From assembly GCF_015245355.1 (NCBI RefSeq), contig NZ_CP063311.1, forward strand, positions 3,553,179 through 3,617,178: a DNA stretch of 64,000 nucleotides, given 5' to 3'. Every line of letters begins with the position of its first letter. The first letter of the stretch is position 1. The stretch is from Anabaenopsis elenkinii CCIBt3563 (lineage in GTDB: Bacteria; Cyanobacteriota; Cyanobacteriia; Cyanobacteriales; Nostocaceae). Of this stretch, positions 1 to 9,367 are shown in pieces. Under the pieces are notes generated by a model. It was given only the letters and a program-made list of their open reading frames with translations, was not told the origin of the DNA and did not search any database. A program made the position numbers and the translations under genes.

Positions 1-145
1 AAGCCGCTTTTTTATGGGGAGGGTTTAGTGATGGTACCCAAATTACCTTTTCCAGGGGTACTTGAGATAAAGTTGCTTGGGCTAGCAGTAAGTGTCCCCA
101 ATGAACTGGGTCAAATGTGCCGCCAAAGATGCCAATGTGCTGCAT
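1..145 (-). CDS. nadD: Nicotinate-nucleotide adenylyltransferase, N-terminal part (window edge)
   Basis: On the minus strand an open frame starts with ATG at 145 and runs off the left edge. Its first 48 residues contain IGIFGGTFDPVHWGHLLLA and then VPSLNPPHKKA. The GGTFDPxHxGH nucleotide-binding signature and the PPHK segment are hallmarks of NadD, which adenylylates nicotinate mononucleotide in NAD synthesis. The ATG lies three codons before IGIFGG, as is usual in the family. The gene is divergent from murC, with about 410 bases between them. Only the N-terminal quarter is visible, so completeness cannot be judged. Confidence 0.9.
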   Translation of the reverse strand, partial: MQHIGIFGGTFDPVHWGHLLLAQATLSQVPLEKVIWVPSLNPPHKKAA

Positions 146-556
146 TCGGTCATGCCTAAACTTGATTCCATAACCGGAGATATTAATACAAATATACTAT
201 CCTGCTCAAGGGCATTGGAGAAGTTTGATGGCAAATTTCTCAATTTCAAACTATTTTCACTATTAATAATTTGTAAGTGTAGCTAATATAACTGAAAAAC
301 TACTTAAAAGGTATTTTGAAATACAATATTTTCTGTCCCGATGGGGCATCAACTGTCAGAATAATCTTAATAACAGTTCCGAAATAGCTAAGACATTGAA
401 GGAAGGTAAAATCATTCTCAATCAGCAAAAAAACAGAGGAAAATAATCTCAATATCAGGTATAAACAAAATGCAACGGCAGTTACTGTAAAAATGAAATT
501 CCTGGTATGATACGCGTGTCATTTGTGATTATGGTGTGGTGTTAGAGGACTCATCA
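146..556. other. Intergenic region between divergent nadD and murC
   Basis: About 410 AT-rich bases separate the starts of the divergent genes nadD and murC, so both promoters should lie here. The only open frame (92-286, plus) is antisense to nadD and does not look like a protein. I see no strong hairpin or repeat and no unambiguous -35/-10 pair. Confidence 0.5.
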
Positions 557-2020
557 ATGAATAATTATGTAGATTTTAGTGGACGGCCATTTCATTTCAT
601 TGGAATTGGTGGCATCGGTATGTCTGCCCTGGCATACATTCTGGCCAAGCGTCAAATGCCAGTCTCAGGTTCTGATCTTCGTCAAAGTCATATTACTTAC
701 AAGCTGGAGTCTATTGGAACACATATTTTTGGTAGACAAGAAGCAAGTAATCTCGAATTCTTTCGCTCTGGTGAATCGGCTAATCAAGTAATATTAAACT
801 CACAAGAAATATTACCCGCTGGTAGTAACTCAACATTACCTCAAGTTGTTTGTTCAACAGCAATTAATGCCAACAATTTGGAATACAAAGCCGCACTGGA
901 ATTAGGATGTCCAATTTTACATCGTTCAGATGTACTAGCAGCCTTGATTGCGGATTACTACAGTATTGCCGTCGCAGGAACCCACGGTAAAACTACTACC
1001 AGTAGCATGATTGGCTATATGCTTTTACAAGCTGGTTTAGATCCCACAATTATAGTCGGTGGTGAAGTGGATGCTTGGGAAGGAAATGCACGATTGGGAG
1101 AAAGTAAGTACTTGGTAGCTGAAGCAGATGAATCTGATGGTTCTCTGGTGAAACACACTCCTGAAATTGGCATTATTACTAATATTGAACTTGACCATCC
1201 TGACCACTATGAAACATTAGAAGAAGTAGTTAGCATCTTCCAAAAATTTGCCTCTGGTTGTAAAACCCTGATAGGGTGTATTGATTGTGATACAGTACGG
1301 AATCGTTTCCAACCGACAATTACCTACAGCCTCAACCCAGAAATAGATGCGGATTATATTGCTACAAACATTGACTATCGCGCTGATGGTACCACGGCCC
1401 TGGTTTGGGAGAAAGGCAAACCCTTGGGGGTATTGAAATTGCGGTTGCTCGGTCGGCATAATCTCAGCAATTCCCTGTCGGCAGTAGCTGTAGGTCGAGC
1501 CTTGGGTTTAGAGTTCGGAACAATTGCCAAGAGTATTGCTAGTTTTGAAGGAGCCAGAAGACGCTTTGAGTTGCGCGGCGAAGTTGGCGGTATCACCTTC
1601 ATTGATGACTATGCCCATCACCCCAGTGAAATTCGGGCGACTCTTGCTGCGGCACGTCTCCAGTCCAGACCAGGACAAAGAGTAGTTGCTGTTTTCCAAC
1701 CCCATCGCTACAGTCGGACACTCGCCTTTTTAGAAGAATTTGCTGAGTCTTTCGCTCATGCTGATTTAGTTGTGGTCACAGATATTTACAGTGCGGGGGA
1801 ACTCAATTTAGGGCAAATTAGTGGCGAACAACTTGCAGTAGCAATAGCCAAACAGCATCCACAGGTGCTTTATCAACCTAATTTACCGTTAATGAGTAAA
1901 TTCTTGGTACACACGCTGCTTCCCGGAGATTTGGCACTATTTCTAGGTGCTGGAAATTTAAATCAGGTGATCCCTGAAGTAATTACTACACTTTGTGAAC
2001 CCGCTACAGCCACATCCTAA
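557..2020 (+). CDS. murC: UDP-N-acetylmuramate--L-alanine ligase MurC
   Basis: This cytoplasmic ligase adds L-alanine to UDP-N-acetylmuramate with ATP, the first peptide step of peptidoglycan synthesis. The protein (487 aa from the chosen start) has the N-terminal GIGGIGMSALA loop for the UDP substrate, the Mur-ligase ATP loop GTHGKTTTSSMI near residue 142, EADESDGS, NIELDHPDHY, and the C-terminal-domain stretch DDYAHHPSEI. The frame is open from 536, but I chose ATG 557: it gives the usual start MNNYVDFSG and has GAGG about ten bases upstream. murB follows in the same direction, so the two probably form a cell-wall operon. Length and motifs are normal. Confidence 0.96.
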   Translation: MNNYVDFSGRPFHFIGIGGIGMSALAYILAKRQMPVSGSDLRQSHITYKLESIGTHIFGRQEASNLEFFRSGESANQVILNSQEILPAGSNSTLPQVVCSTAINANNLEYKAALELGCPILHRSDVLAALIADYYSIAVAGTHGKTTTSSMIGYMLLQAGLDPTIIVGGEVDAWEGNARLGESKYLVAEADESDGSLVKHTPEIGIITNIELDHPDHYETLEEVVSIFQKFASGCKTLIGCIDCDTVRNRFQPTITYSLNPEIDADYIATNIDYRADGTTALVWEKGKPLGVLKLRLLGRHNLSNSLSAVAVGRALGLEFGTIAKSIASFEGARRRFELRGEVGGITFIDDYAHHPSEIRATLAAARLQSRPGQRVVAVFQPHRYSRTLAFLEEFAESFAHADLVVVTDIYSAGELNLGQISGEQLAVAIAKQHPQVLYQPNLPLMSKFLVHTLLPGDLALFLGAGNLNQVIPEVITTLCEPATATS

Positions 2021-2139
2021 ATGAGTAAGAACAATTACGGTGGAAACTGATTGACGCCGAGGTGTTCTTCTCTCCCCATGATGATATTACTGTATTTTTA
2101 CGGTATATAAATGTAAAAATTTCACTAATATATCTAAAC

Positions 2140-3162
2140 ATGAAAATCTCCCAGGCATCTGGAAATGTCAGCACAGTATCTGATTCAAGTACACAGAAGC
2201 AGGAAATAGAAGATTTGAAAGATAGTCAAATAATTTACTTAAAAAGCACTGATTGTGCGATTAAATCACAGGTTTGCTTATCTGGACTTACTTCTTATAG
2301 AGTAGGGGGAACGGCTGAATGGTACGTTGCTCCTCGTAATTTAGAAGCACTACAGTCTAGTATTGAGTACGCAAAAGAACAGGGTTGGAACGTAACAATA
2401 CTAGGTGCTGGTTCTAACCTATTGGTGAGCGATCGCGGTTTACCGGGTCTAGTAATTTCTACTCGTCATCTACGCCATAGTTACTTTGATTCCCAAACAG
2501 GTCAATTAACTGTGGCGGCAGGAGAATCAATTCCCAACTTGGCATGGGAGGCAGCAAAATCAGGTTGGCAAGGTTTAGAGTGGGCTGTTGGTATTCCCGG
2601 CACTGTTGGGGGTGCTGTGGTCATGAATGCTGGAGCTCATCATAGCTGTATTGCAGATATATTAGTCAATGCCCAGGTACTTTTACCAGACGGTACCTTA
2701 GAAACTCTGACCCCTGACCAGATCGGTTACGGCTATCGGACTTCTTCACTGCAAGGTCATGAATCTTTTACAGACAAACCAGGGCAATGCATTGTTACCC
2801 AAGCCACCTTCCAACTCCAACCAGATACTGATCCAGCACGAGTTTTGCAAGTAACAAAGGAACATAAAAAACATCGACTAAATACCCAGCCTTACAATTT
2901 CCCTAGCTGCGGCAGTGTGTTCCGCAATCCTAAACCCTATGCGGCCGGGTGGTTAATCGAACAAACAGGTTTAAAAGGCCACCAAATTGGCGGAGCGCAA
3001 GTAGCACTATTGCACGCTAATTTCATCGTCAATCGTGGCGGGGCTAAGGCAAACGATATTTTCTGTCTGATTCGTCATATCCAGGAGCAAGTACAACAAC
3101 ATTGGTCAATTTGCTTAGAGCCAGAAGTAAAAATGATTGGTGAGTTTCAGATGGCTGGTTAG
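2140..3162 (+). CDS. murB: UDP-N-acetylenolpyruvoylglucosamine reductase MurB
   Basis: This FAD-dependent enzyme reduces the enolpyruvyl group with NADPH to make UDP-N-acetylmuramate, the substrate of the upstream murC product. Visible motifs are TSYRVGGTAEWYV, the FAD-binding run ILGAGSNLLVSDRG, GIPGTVGGAVVMNAGAH, the YGYRTSSL arginine segment, SCGSVFRNP with the catalytic serine, and the terminal LEPEVKMIGEF with the catalytic glutamate. The frame extends upstream to 2062, but that part is low-complexity. ATG 2140 gives MKISQASGN and a 340-residue protein, close to cyanobacterial MurB length. The gene lies about 120 bases after murC on the same strand. Confidence 0.95.
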   Translation: MKISQASGNVSTVSDSSTQKQEIEDLKDSQIIYLKSTDCAIKSQVCLSGLTSYRVGGTAEWYVAPRNLEALQSSIEYAKEQGWNVTILGAGSNLLVSDRGLPGLVISTRHLRHSYFDSQTGQLTVAAGESIPNLAWEAAKSGWQGLEWAVGIPGTVGGAVVMNAGAHHSCIADILVNAQVLLPDGTLETLTPDQIGYGYRTSSLQGHESFTDKPGQCIVTQATFQLQPDTDPARVLQVTKEHKKHRLNTQPYNFPSCGSVFRNPKPYAAGWLIEQTGLKGHQIGGAQVALLHANFIVNRGGAKANDIFCLIRHIQEQVQQHWSICLEPEVKMIGEFQMAG

Positions 3163-3308
3163 AAAACTAGGGATTACTGGGGAATCATATCAATAGTTCC
3201 CGATACCCAATCCTAAAAATTGATCATCAGTAATCAAACAGGTAAGCTACCGACCCCATCTATAATTAAATTTGGTTTAATATTCAACCCACGCTGGGAC
3301 AATTAGTT

Positions 3309-3659
3309 ATGACAGGAAAAGGACAAGGATTCGGTTTTGGTGGCTTAGGAAAAATGAAAGAACTCGCTGACGCTTTCAAAAAGGCGCAGCAAGTTCAAGA
3401 AGGCGCCAAGCTGCTTCAAGAACAATTGGAGCAAATGGAGATTCAGGGAGAGTCCGGTGGTGGACTCGTTAAGGTGATTGTCAGTGGTAACCAAGAACCC
3501 AGACGGGTGGAAATTGCCCCAGATGCCCTAGCACAAGGTGCGGAATTACTTTCTGACCTGGTGACAGCCGCCATGAAAGATGCATATAACAAGTCCACCG
3601 CAACAATGCGGGAACAAATGGAAGCCTTGACCAGTGGTCTGGAACTGCCTAATTTTTAA
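3309..3659 (+). CDS. YbaB/EbfC family nucleoid-associated protein
   Basis: This 116-residue protein has the glycine-rich start [24 protein letters not shown] followed by [17 protein letters not shown] and the central strand segment [16 protein letters not shown]. This matches the YbaB/EbfC family of small dimeric DNA-binding proteins. The helical arms, rich in K, Q and E, are typical. ATG 3309 is the only sensible start. The gene follows murB by about 145 bases and is followed by a strong hairpin at 3670-3697. The role is inferred from the family only. Confidence 0.9.
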   Translation: MTGKGQGFGFGGLGKMKELADAFKKAQQVQEGAKLLQEQLEQMEIQGESGGGLVKVIVSGNQEPRRVEIAPDALAQGAELLSDLVTAAMKDAYNKSTATMREQMEALTSGLELPNF

Positions 3660-3669
3660 TCTTTAGTTG

Positions 3670-3697
3670 GTAGAGACGCAATACATGGCGTCTCTAC
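3670..3697. terminator. Hairpin after the YbaB gene (dispersed-repeat type)
   Basis: GTAGAGACGC and GCGTCTCTAC form a perfect 10-bp stem around an 8-base loop, eleven bases after the ybaB stop codon. Its position suggests a transcription terminator, although no T-run follows. This GTAGAGACGC palindrome type is widely dispersed in cyanobacterial genomes, so it may instead be a repeat element serving as a terminator. Confidence 0.6.
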
Positions 3698-3762
3698 ACT
3701 CAAAAACCATTAAACTAATGACTGTAGATTTTCAGCCTTGAGGGTTGATGAGTAGAATTTTT

Positions 3763-4248
3763 ATGCCTTATAAGCTGCTGTTTGTTTGCCTGGGTAATAT
3801 CTGTCGCTCCCCATCGGCAGAAAATATTATGAATCATCTCATTCACCAGGCCGGCTTGAGCGATCGCATTGTCTGCGACTCTGCTGGTACATCTAGTTAT
3901 CACATTGGTAGTCCGCCTGATCGACGCATGAGTGCAGCTGCTAGTGCAAAGTTAGGAATTCAACTGCGTGGTCATGCACGGCAGTTTCAAAAATCAGACT
4001 TTCAGGAATTTGATATGATCTTGGCAATGGATCAAGATAACTATGAAAATATCCTGGCTGTTGATTCCACAGGGGAGTATGACCATAAAGTTTACTTAAT
4101 GTGTAAGTTCTGCTCTCGCCATACCCTCAAGGAAGTTCCAGACCCTTACTATGGTGGAGTGGAAGGCTTTCATCAAGTGATTGATTTACTTGTGGATGCT
4201 TGTGAAGGCCTACTCACATATATTAATAGTCAGCAACTAGAAAGCTAA
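3763..4248 (+). CDS. Low-molecular-weight protein tyrosine phosphatase
   Basis: The protein (161 aa) starts MPYKLLFVCLGNICRSP and so has the C-x5-R phosphate-binding loop CLGNICR at residues 9-15. The general-acid aspartate is in DPYYGG. Length and motif placement fit the family, which dephosphorylates phosphotyrosine in the cytoplasm. The start is uncertain: ATG 3748, with GAGGG a few bases upstream, would add five residues (MSRIF), while 3763 matches the usual family start. The gene runs convergently into the Rre1-like regulator; only two bases separate the stop codons. Confidence 0.93.
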   Translation: MPYKLLFVCLGNICRSPSAENIMNHLIHQAGLSDRIVCDSAGTSSYHIGSPPDRRMSAAASAKLGIQLRGHARQFQKSDFQEFDMILAMDQDNYENILAVDSTGEYDHKVYLMCKFCSRHTLKEVPDPYYGGVEGFHQVIDLLVDACEGLLTYINSQQLES

Positions 4249-4250
4249 AT

Positions 4251-4934
4251 CTATTCAACCAAGCCATGGGTAATAGCAAAGCGCACTAGCTCCGCTCTGT
4301 TGCTGCTGTCAGTTTTTCTTAATAAACTGCTAACATACTTTTCTACAGTTCTCGGACTCAAATGTAGTTGACCTCCTATATCAACATTAGATAAACCATG
4401 GGTCAACAGTTCCAAAACTTCTTGTTCTCTGGGTGTCAAGGATAGGAACTGATGGGATTCCCGAATACCCGCCCTTAGGGAATTTGTCATTGTCACCTCC
4501 TTGGGAGGTGTTAAACTGCCTAAATTCTCTGTATAAGACCGGCGGTACTCAGATTGAATAATTTGCGATCGCTCCAAAAGATTACGAATTGCTGCGGCTA
4601 ACTCCTCGAGTTCAAAAGGCTTGGGTAAGTACAAATCGCAGCCAGACTGGTAGCCAAGAATTCTTTCCTGGGTTTTAGTCCGTTCTGTTAATAAAATTAC
4701 AGGTAATAACCGGAATGTTGGTTGCCGCCGTACCCGACGCACCAGTTCATAGCCGTTTATTCGTGGCATAATAATATCAGTAACGATCAAATCAGGATGG
4801 TAATTATCTACCATTGCCAAAGCCTCTTGACCGTCATTCGCCGTCACCACGGAGTAACCCGACAGTTCCAGATAATCACTAACGGATAGACGAGTGCCCA
4901 GGTCGTCATCCACAACAAGAATAGTCAAGGGCAT
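4251..4934 (-). CDS. NarL-type response regulator, Rre1/Ycf29-like
   Basis: A two-domain regulator of 227 aa. The receiver domain (about 1-120) has the acidic pocket VVDDD, the phosphoacceptor aspartate at residue 53 in LIVTDIIMP, and the conserved lysine in LPKPFELEEL. A C-terminal LuxR-type helix-turn-helix follows (LTPREQEVLELL to VEKYVSSLLRKT). The pattern resembles cyanobacterial Rre1 and plastid Ycf29, which act in stress and light signalling. No histidine kinase lies nearby, so it is an orphan here. ATG 4934 (MPLTIL) is preferred over an upstream TTG. The Rre1 assignment is from remembered family sequences. Confidence 0.88.
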   Translation of the reverse strand: MPLTILVVDDDLGTRLSVSDYLELSGYSVVTANDGQEALAMVDNYHPDLIVTDIIMPRINGYELVRRVRRQPTFRLLPVILLTERTKTQERILGYQSGCDLYLPKPFELEELAAAIRNLLERSQIIQSEYRRSYTENLGSLTPPKEVTMTNSLRAGIRESHQFLSLTPREQEVLELLTHGLSNVDIGGQLHLSPRTVEKYVSSLLRKTDSSNRAELVRFAITHGLVE

Positions 4935-5355
4935 GGACAATACACCCCTATAATTTTATAACTCAGATTAATGGATTTATCCGAGGTACATCAGTGAACG
5001 CCACCAGAAATAGTATTCTTATGTTTCATAGTATGACACGATTACCGACTGTTGAGTCTGTTATTTTCGATTTATGAGGAAAATTTTCAATACTGAGTCA
5101 ATATTGCCAAATTGCAACACAGTTCGATTGTGAATGCTCAGAAGTTGCACGTAGCTTTTTAACTCTTAACAATAAAGCGACCAGCTACAGAGAATAATCG
5201 CTATAGTGTAAATTAATATTTACTCCTCTCTAACTTTTAATTGATAATTGGAAAAAGTTAAATTCAAAGAATATGGCATAAAGTTGATATAAATATCACA
5301 TTAATAGCCAATCCAAACATTTTGCCACCACATTTAAGTACAAAAAAGTTTTTCA
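4935..5355. other. Intergenic region between divergent regulator and smpB
   Basis: About 420 AT-rich bases separate the start of the Rre1-like gene from the start of smpB, so two divergent promoters are expected. I see no open frame of note, no tRNA and no strong hairpin. Confidence 0.5.
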
Positions 5356-5823
5356 ATGAGCCAAAAGAGCGAAAGCTACAAAGTTATTAGTGACAATCGT
5401 CAAGCCCATTATTTGTATGAAATCCTAGAAACCTTTGAAGCAGGAATTGAGTTGACAGGAACAGAAGTTAAATCTATTCGCGCTGGTAGGGTGAACCTCA
5501 AAGATGGTTATGCGTTGATTCGTGATGGTGAAGCATGGCTAATCAACGTCCATATCTCTCCTTATACCGCTAGTGGTCAATATTTTAATCATGAGCCTCG
5601 TCGCACTCGCAAGCTGTTACTACATCGGCAGGAAATTCGTAAGTTAATTGGTAAAGTGGAACAGCAGGGTTTAACACTAGTACCATTAAAAATGTACATG
5701 AAACGAGGGTGGGTAAAAGTGAGTATAGGCCTTGGTAAAGGTAAAAAAGTCCATGACAAACGTGAATCCCTGAAAAAACGCCAAGATCAACGTGATATGC
5801 AACGGGCGATGAAAAATTATTAG
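5356..5823 (+). CDS. smpB: SsrA-binding protein SmpB
   Basis: SmpB binds tmRNA and delivers it to stalled ribosomes for trans-translation. The 155-residue protein shows the family core: NRQAHYLYEILETFEAGIEL, then GTEVKSIRAGRVNLKDGYA, YTASGQYFNHEPRRTRKLLLH, and a basic tail with KKVHDKRESLKKRQ. Length is normal. ATG 5356 is followed directly by conserved sequence. The gene stands alone; the next gene starts 134 bases later. tmRNA itself is not seen in this window. Confidence 0.95.
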   Translation: MSQKSESYKVISDNRQAHYLYEILETFEAGIELTGTEVKSIRAGRVNLKDGYALIRDGEAWLINVHISPYTASGQYFNHEPRRTRKLLLHRQEIRKLIGKVEQQGLTLVPLKMYMKRGWVKVSIGLGKGKKVHDKRESLKKRQDQRDMQRAMKNY

Positions 5824-5957
5824 GCTTTATATGACCTCTCTATATATCCTCAGTGTGAGTTTAGAGAAGGCCGAGTTTATGGCTACGGATTGATTGGGTA
5901 AGTTATGGAAATCGGTACACTGGTGAATAAAGTTGGAACGGATGAGAGATTTTCACC

Positions 5958-6233
5958 ATGACACCTAATTTGACCAAAGCAGTTGGTGCTGGCTTTCTCA
6001 CTTTGAGTATGGCAATGTTGCCTTTAAGTCTACCTGTAAAGGCTCAGGTTACTGATCCGAGAGTCGAGACTACACCAAGAACTACAGTTTATGATCGCCA
6101 AGATTTCAATTGGGGTTGGTTAGGATTAATTGGTCTATTTGGTTTAGCTGGTTTAGCTGGTAGAAAAAGTAGTGGAGAACCTACTGCTTATCGTGAACCG
6201 ACTGCTCCTGGTACTACAACATATAGAGACTAA
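5958..6233 (+). CDS. Small secreted or membrane WGxxGxxG family protein
   Basis: This 91-residue protein has an N-terminal signal peptide (hydrophobic residues 10-26, likely cleavage after VKA near 29). After a short T/R-rich spacer comes one hydrophobic segment, WGWLGLIGLFGLAGLAG, the WGxxGxxG signature of small cyanobacterial cell-surface proteins. A polar tail rich in E, P and T follows. It therefore probably sits in the inner membrane or periplasm with a single anchor. Function is unknown. A good terminator hairpin follows at 6270-6294. Confidence 0.85.
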   Translation: MTPNLTKAVGAGFLTLSMAMLPLSLPVKAQVTDPRVETTPRTTVYDRQDFNWGWLGLIGLFGLAGLAGRKSSGEPTAYREPTAPGTTTYRD

Positions 6234-6269
6234 GCTTTTAAAGCTTACCATACAAATAAATTTGACCTT

Positions 6270-6294
6270 CAGGAGCGGTCACAAATCGCTCCTG
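6270..6294 (+). terminator. Terminator-like hairpin after the WGxxGxxG gene
   Basis: CAGGAGCG and CGCTCCTG form a perfect 8-bp stem around a 9-base loop and are followed by GATTTTGC. The hairpin lies between two convergent genes (the WGxxGxxG gene and ictB), so it may terminate transcription from either side. Confidence 0.65.
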
Positions 6295-6315
6295 GATTTT
6301 GCTGTTCAATGGCCT

Positions 6316-7743
6316 TTAGTTTGTTGGTGTTTCTCCGTGAGTTGAAATCACCTTTTGACTATGGTGTTGAGCGATGGGTGTCCAGTAGCTAGCAATTATA
6401 GCCACCATTAACCACCAAAGGGTATTGACTTCAGGACGAAACCAAATAGTATCTACAGTCCCGTGAGCCAGCATCCCCGTTACGGTAGCCAATGCTCCTA
6501 TCAACCAAATTCCCTCTACACTTCTAGATTGCCGCAATCGTCGTACTTGTAAAAATCCGTGATTAAATGTCACAATTATCAACCATAAGAAAGAGCCTAA
6601 ACCCGCAAAACCAGTTTCTACAGCTACTTCTAAAAAAACTGAATAAGCACTTAAAGCCGTATAACGAGGGCGTTGGTAGAGTGGATAAATTTGATTAAAA
6701 GAATTGTGACCAGGGCCAATCCCAATTATAGGGCGCGCCCGAATCATCTCAAAGACAGCATCCCAAACATTTCTGCGGAAATTATTACTGCTATCTTGGC
6801 GACCCGCAAAAATACTCAAAACTCTCTGGCGGATTGGTTCGACAAATATCACTGCTAGCAACAGCAACCCAATCATACCTCCCAGAATCATCGGTAGTGA
6901 CCAAGTACGCCAAAAAGGAGGCATTTCCACACTCCACCAATAAACTAGCAAGGCTATGGCAGTCAATACACCTACTACTAGACCAATCCAGCCGCCACGA
7001 CTAAAAGTCAGAACTAAACAAGCAGCATTAGCTGTCAACATAGTTAATGCTAAGGCTTTCTTGACCCAGCTATCCCAAGCAAAAATTGCTACCAGGCTGA
7101 AAACTACTGCTGGTACAAGATATCCAGCCAATAAGTTGGGGTTACCTAAATAACTATAAACCCTGGTTGTCTGAGCTAGGGGAGATTCTGGATCTACCCA
7201 AGTTGCTAGTGATCGAGCTCCAAAAAACCACTGCCGCAACCCGTATATACTCACTATTAAAGATATATGTAAATACAGGATAATTATCCAAGACCGCAAA
7301 CGAGGCGATCGCAACACCCTAGCGCAAAGGGCAAAAAGCAATAGATAAAGTGTCAATACTACCAAATCTTTAAATGCTGCTTGTTTGACTGGTGATAATG
7401 CTGTGGAGACTACGGCAATTCCCCAGTAAAGTAACACCAGCAGATGTATGGGGGTAAATAAGGGCGTATTTGCTGATGCGGATTCATCAGATAAAGTCAA
7501 CAACAACCAAAATCCCACACAAGCTAATAACAACACTCCTATTAAGCTACTGGATACAAAAGGAGCTAGTGCATACAGCAAACTAAGTAAAGCTACTGCC
7601 ATCCCATCTCCCCACTGCATCAAAATGCTACTTTGGCGCCAAGAGTGCAACAACCCCACCAAACAGCGGCGTAAGTAGCTGGTTTCCAGATATTCTTTGA
7701 TTGGTAAATAAGATAAAGTAAATCTTTGCCAGACTAAATTCAT
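6316..7743 (-). CDS. ictB: IctB family membrane protein (O-antigen-ligase fold)
   Basis: A 475-residue polytopic membrane protein with roughly ten hydrophobic segments. Near residues 320-350 the Wzy_C/O-antigen-ligase-type motif is visible (VWDAVFEMIRARPIIGIG, then GHNSFNQIYP). The N-terminus (LVWQRFTLSYLPIKEYLETSYLRR) matches the cyanobacterial IctB subgroup. IctB was first proposed as a bicarbonate-uptake protein, but the fold is that of O-antigen ligases and polymerases, so the actual substrate is open. Start ATG 7743 agrees with the conserved N-terminus. It is transcribed like the rhomboid gene 134 bases upstream. Confidence 0.85.
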   Translation of the reverse strand: MNLVWQRFTLSYLPIKEYLETSYLRRCLVGLLHSWRQSSILMQWGDGMAVALLSLLYALAPFVSSSLIGVLLLACVGFWLLLTLSDESASANTPLFTPIHLLVLLYWGIAVVSTALSPVKQAAFKDLVVLTLYLLLFALCARVLRSPRLRSWIIILYLHISLIVSIYGLRQWFFGARSLATWVDPESPLAQTTRVYSYLGNPNLLAGYLVPAVVFSLVAIFAWDSWVKKALALTMLTANAACLVLTFSRGGWIGLVVGVLTAIALLVYWWSVEMPPFWRTWSLPMILGGMIGLLLLAVIFVEPIRQRVLSIFAGRQDSSNNFRRNVWDAVFEMIRARPIIGIGPGHNSFNQIYPLYQRPRYTALSAYSVFLEVAVETGFAGLGSFLWLIIVTFNHGFLQVRRLRQSRSVEGIWLIGALATVTGMLAHGTVDTIWFRPEVNTLWWLMVAIIASYWTPIAQHHSQKVISTHGETPTN

Positions 7744-7877
7744 TATGGGTTAACAACAAAATATTAATTCTAATTGTATTCAAATAAATCCCAACCCCAG
7801 TCCGCCACAGTTATGCTTTATCTACCCTGAAAGTAAACAGGGAGGGATTAGGGGTGGGGTGTCAACTAGCGCCGATG

Positions 7878-8549
7878 CTAGTCATGTTGAAATAACCCGA
7901 ATAACGGAGCCAGAATAATCCCAAAAGCAAAGCCACCAATGTGCGCCCAGTAAGCAACTCCGCCGGTTTCCACACTCATATTAGCAGCGGCTTGCAAACT
8001 GGCCAGACCAGATATCACATTCTGGATCACAAAAATCCCTATGAGAATAATGGCCGGTATCCTGATCGTGGTGACAAAAAAACCCAAAAATGCTAATGTT
8101 AAAATTCTCGATTGCGGAAACCGGATCACATATGCACCTAAAACCCCGGCGATCGCACCACTAGCGCCTAAAGAAGGAATGCTAGAATTCATACTAATAA
8201 ACCACTGACACAAGGCTGCTAAAGCGCCGCAGGACAAATAGAAAATTAGATACTTTAAATGTCCCATCCGGTCTTCAACATTGTTACCAAAGACCCACAG
8301 AAACACCATATTTGATATCAGATGCCACCAACCACCGTGTAAAAATTGTGATGTGAATAGAGTTGTCCACTCTTGGGCAAAGTTGGTGGTTAACTCTTGT
8401 GGGATGACGGCGTACATTTGGAAGAATTGCTCTAACTCTTGACTAGAAAGACTAACTTCATGGAGAAATACCAGAATATTCACACCAATCAACCCGTAAG
8501 TTAAATACGGAGTGGTTCGCGTGGGGTTTTCATCATAGAGAGGAAACAC
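7878..8549 (-). CDS. Rhomboid family intramembrane serine protease
   Basis: The protein (223 aa, about six membrane segments) carries the rhomboid active-site pattern. The asparagine is in HLISNMVFLW (N80), the nucleophile serine in GASGAIAG (S130) and the catalytic histidine in AHIGGFAFG (H203). It should cleave membrane proteins within the bilayer. The conserved start MFPLYDENPTRTTPYLTYGLI sets ATG 8549. The catalytic set is complete, so it is probably active; the substrate is unknown. It may share a transcript with ictB. Confidence 0.92.
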   Translation of the reverse strand: MFPLYDENPTRTTPYLTYGLIGVNILVFLHEVSLSSQELEQFFQMYAVIPQELTTNFAQEWTTLFTSQFLHGGWWHLISNMVFLWVFGNNVEDRMGHLKYLIFYLSCGALAALCQWFISMNSSIPSLGASGAIAGVLGAYVIRFPQSRILTLAFLGFFVTTIRIPAIILIGIFVIQNVISGLASLQAAANMSVETGGVAYWAHIGGFAFGIILAPLFGLFQHD

Positions 8550-9007
8550 AGGTGTTTTTCCTAATTATTATCGGTTAATTGCAATATAGCCTGTGTTGCC
8601 ATAGCAAAGTGCTCAGTAGTATTAATTGGGCGATGATGTCTGGCCCTCATAATAATAAATAGTTTGTCCTGGAAAGCAAAGATTTTTAGCAACAGGTATA
8701 GCTACGCCGCGTCAGCTATTAAAAATATGCTCAATTACCAACTATGATCTTACTTGATACTCCCCCAGGAGTATCAATCAAACAAACTTTTTGTTAGATT
8801 TATCCCTAAATAAATTTAGCAATAGGCTAACAATTGCAACAAAGTAGTAACATACCACATCGTTGCTGATTTGACAATCCCCCCATTCAGGTGAGGGATA
8901 TTCTTGCTTCACCCGTCCTGCCTATAAACCAAATCCCCCATCATAGATAATAGAGGGACTAAAGTTGTGACTCCAAACTTGATTATTAGTTGATGAGCAG
9001 ATAGACA
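8550..9007. other. Gene-free region containing one strong hairpin
   Basis: About 460 bases between divergent genes without a coding frame. The main structure is a perfect 10-bp hairpin at 8754-8777: TTGATACTCC, loop CCCA, GGAGTATCAA. It is not directly after any gene, so it is unlikely to be an ordinary terminator; a leader structure, operator or repeat relic is possible. A short segment near 8700-8720 (GCTACGCCGCGTCAGC) resembles common cyanobacterial interspersed repeats. Confidence 0.5.
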
Positions 9008-9367
9008 ATGCAGATTATCCAACCTCTCCATACGGCAATTCTTGTGACCGACTTAAAAAAAGCGGAAAATTTTTATGGCACAATATTAGGGTTGTCCAAA
9101 ATCGAGCGTTCCCTCAAGTATCCTGGTGCATGGTATCAAGTGGGTAACTATCAACTTCATCTAATAGTTGCAAATACTGTCCCTACCGATAACCCTAATC
9201 AAAAATGGGGACGCAATCCTCATATAGCTTTTTGTGTGGCTGATTTGGATGCTGCTAAACAAGAATTACTCCATCACAATTATCCAGTTCAGTTTAGTGC
9301 TTCCGGTCGCGCAGCCTTGTTCACTCAAGATCCGGATGGGAATATCATCGAACTGAGTCAGCAATGA
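9008..9367 (+). CDS. VOC (glyoxalase/bleomycin-resistance fold) family protein
   Basis: A 119-residue single-domain VOC protein. It shows the paired beta-alpha-beta modules of the fold: HTAILVTDLKKAENFYGTILGL at the start and PHIAFCVADLDAAKQELL in the second half. The metal-ligand positions are a histidine near the start (LHTAI), QLHL in the middle, and the C-terminal DPDGNIIELSQ with the usual glutamate. The chemistry of VOC enzymes varies and the substrate cannot be read from sequence. Its last four bases (ATGA) overlap the start of the recombinase gene, which implies translational coupling. Confidence 0.87.
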   Translation: MQIIQPLHTAILVTDLKKAENFYGTILGLSKIERSLKYPGAWYQVGNYQLHLIVANTVPTDNPNQKWGRNPHIAFCVADLDAAKQELLHHNYPVQFSASGRAALFTQDPDGNIIELSQQ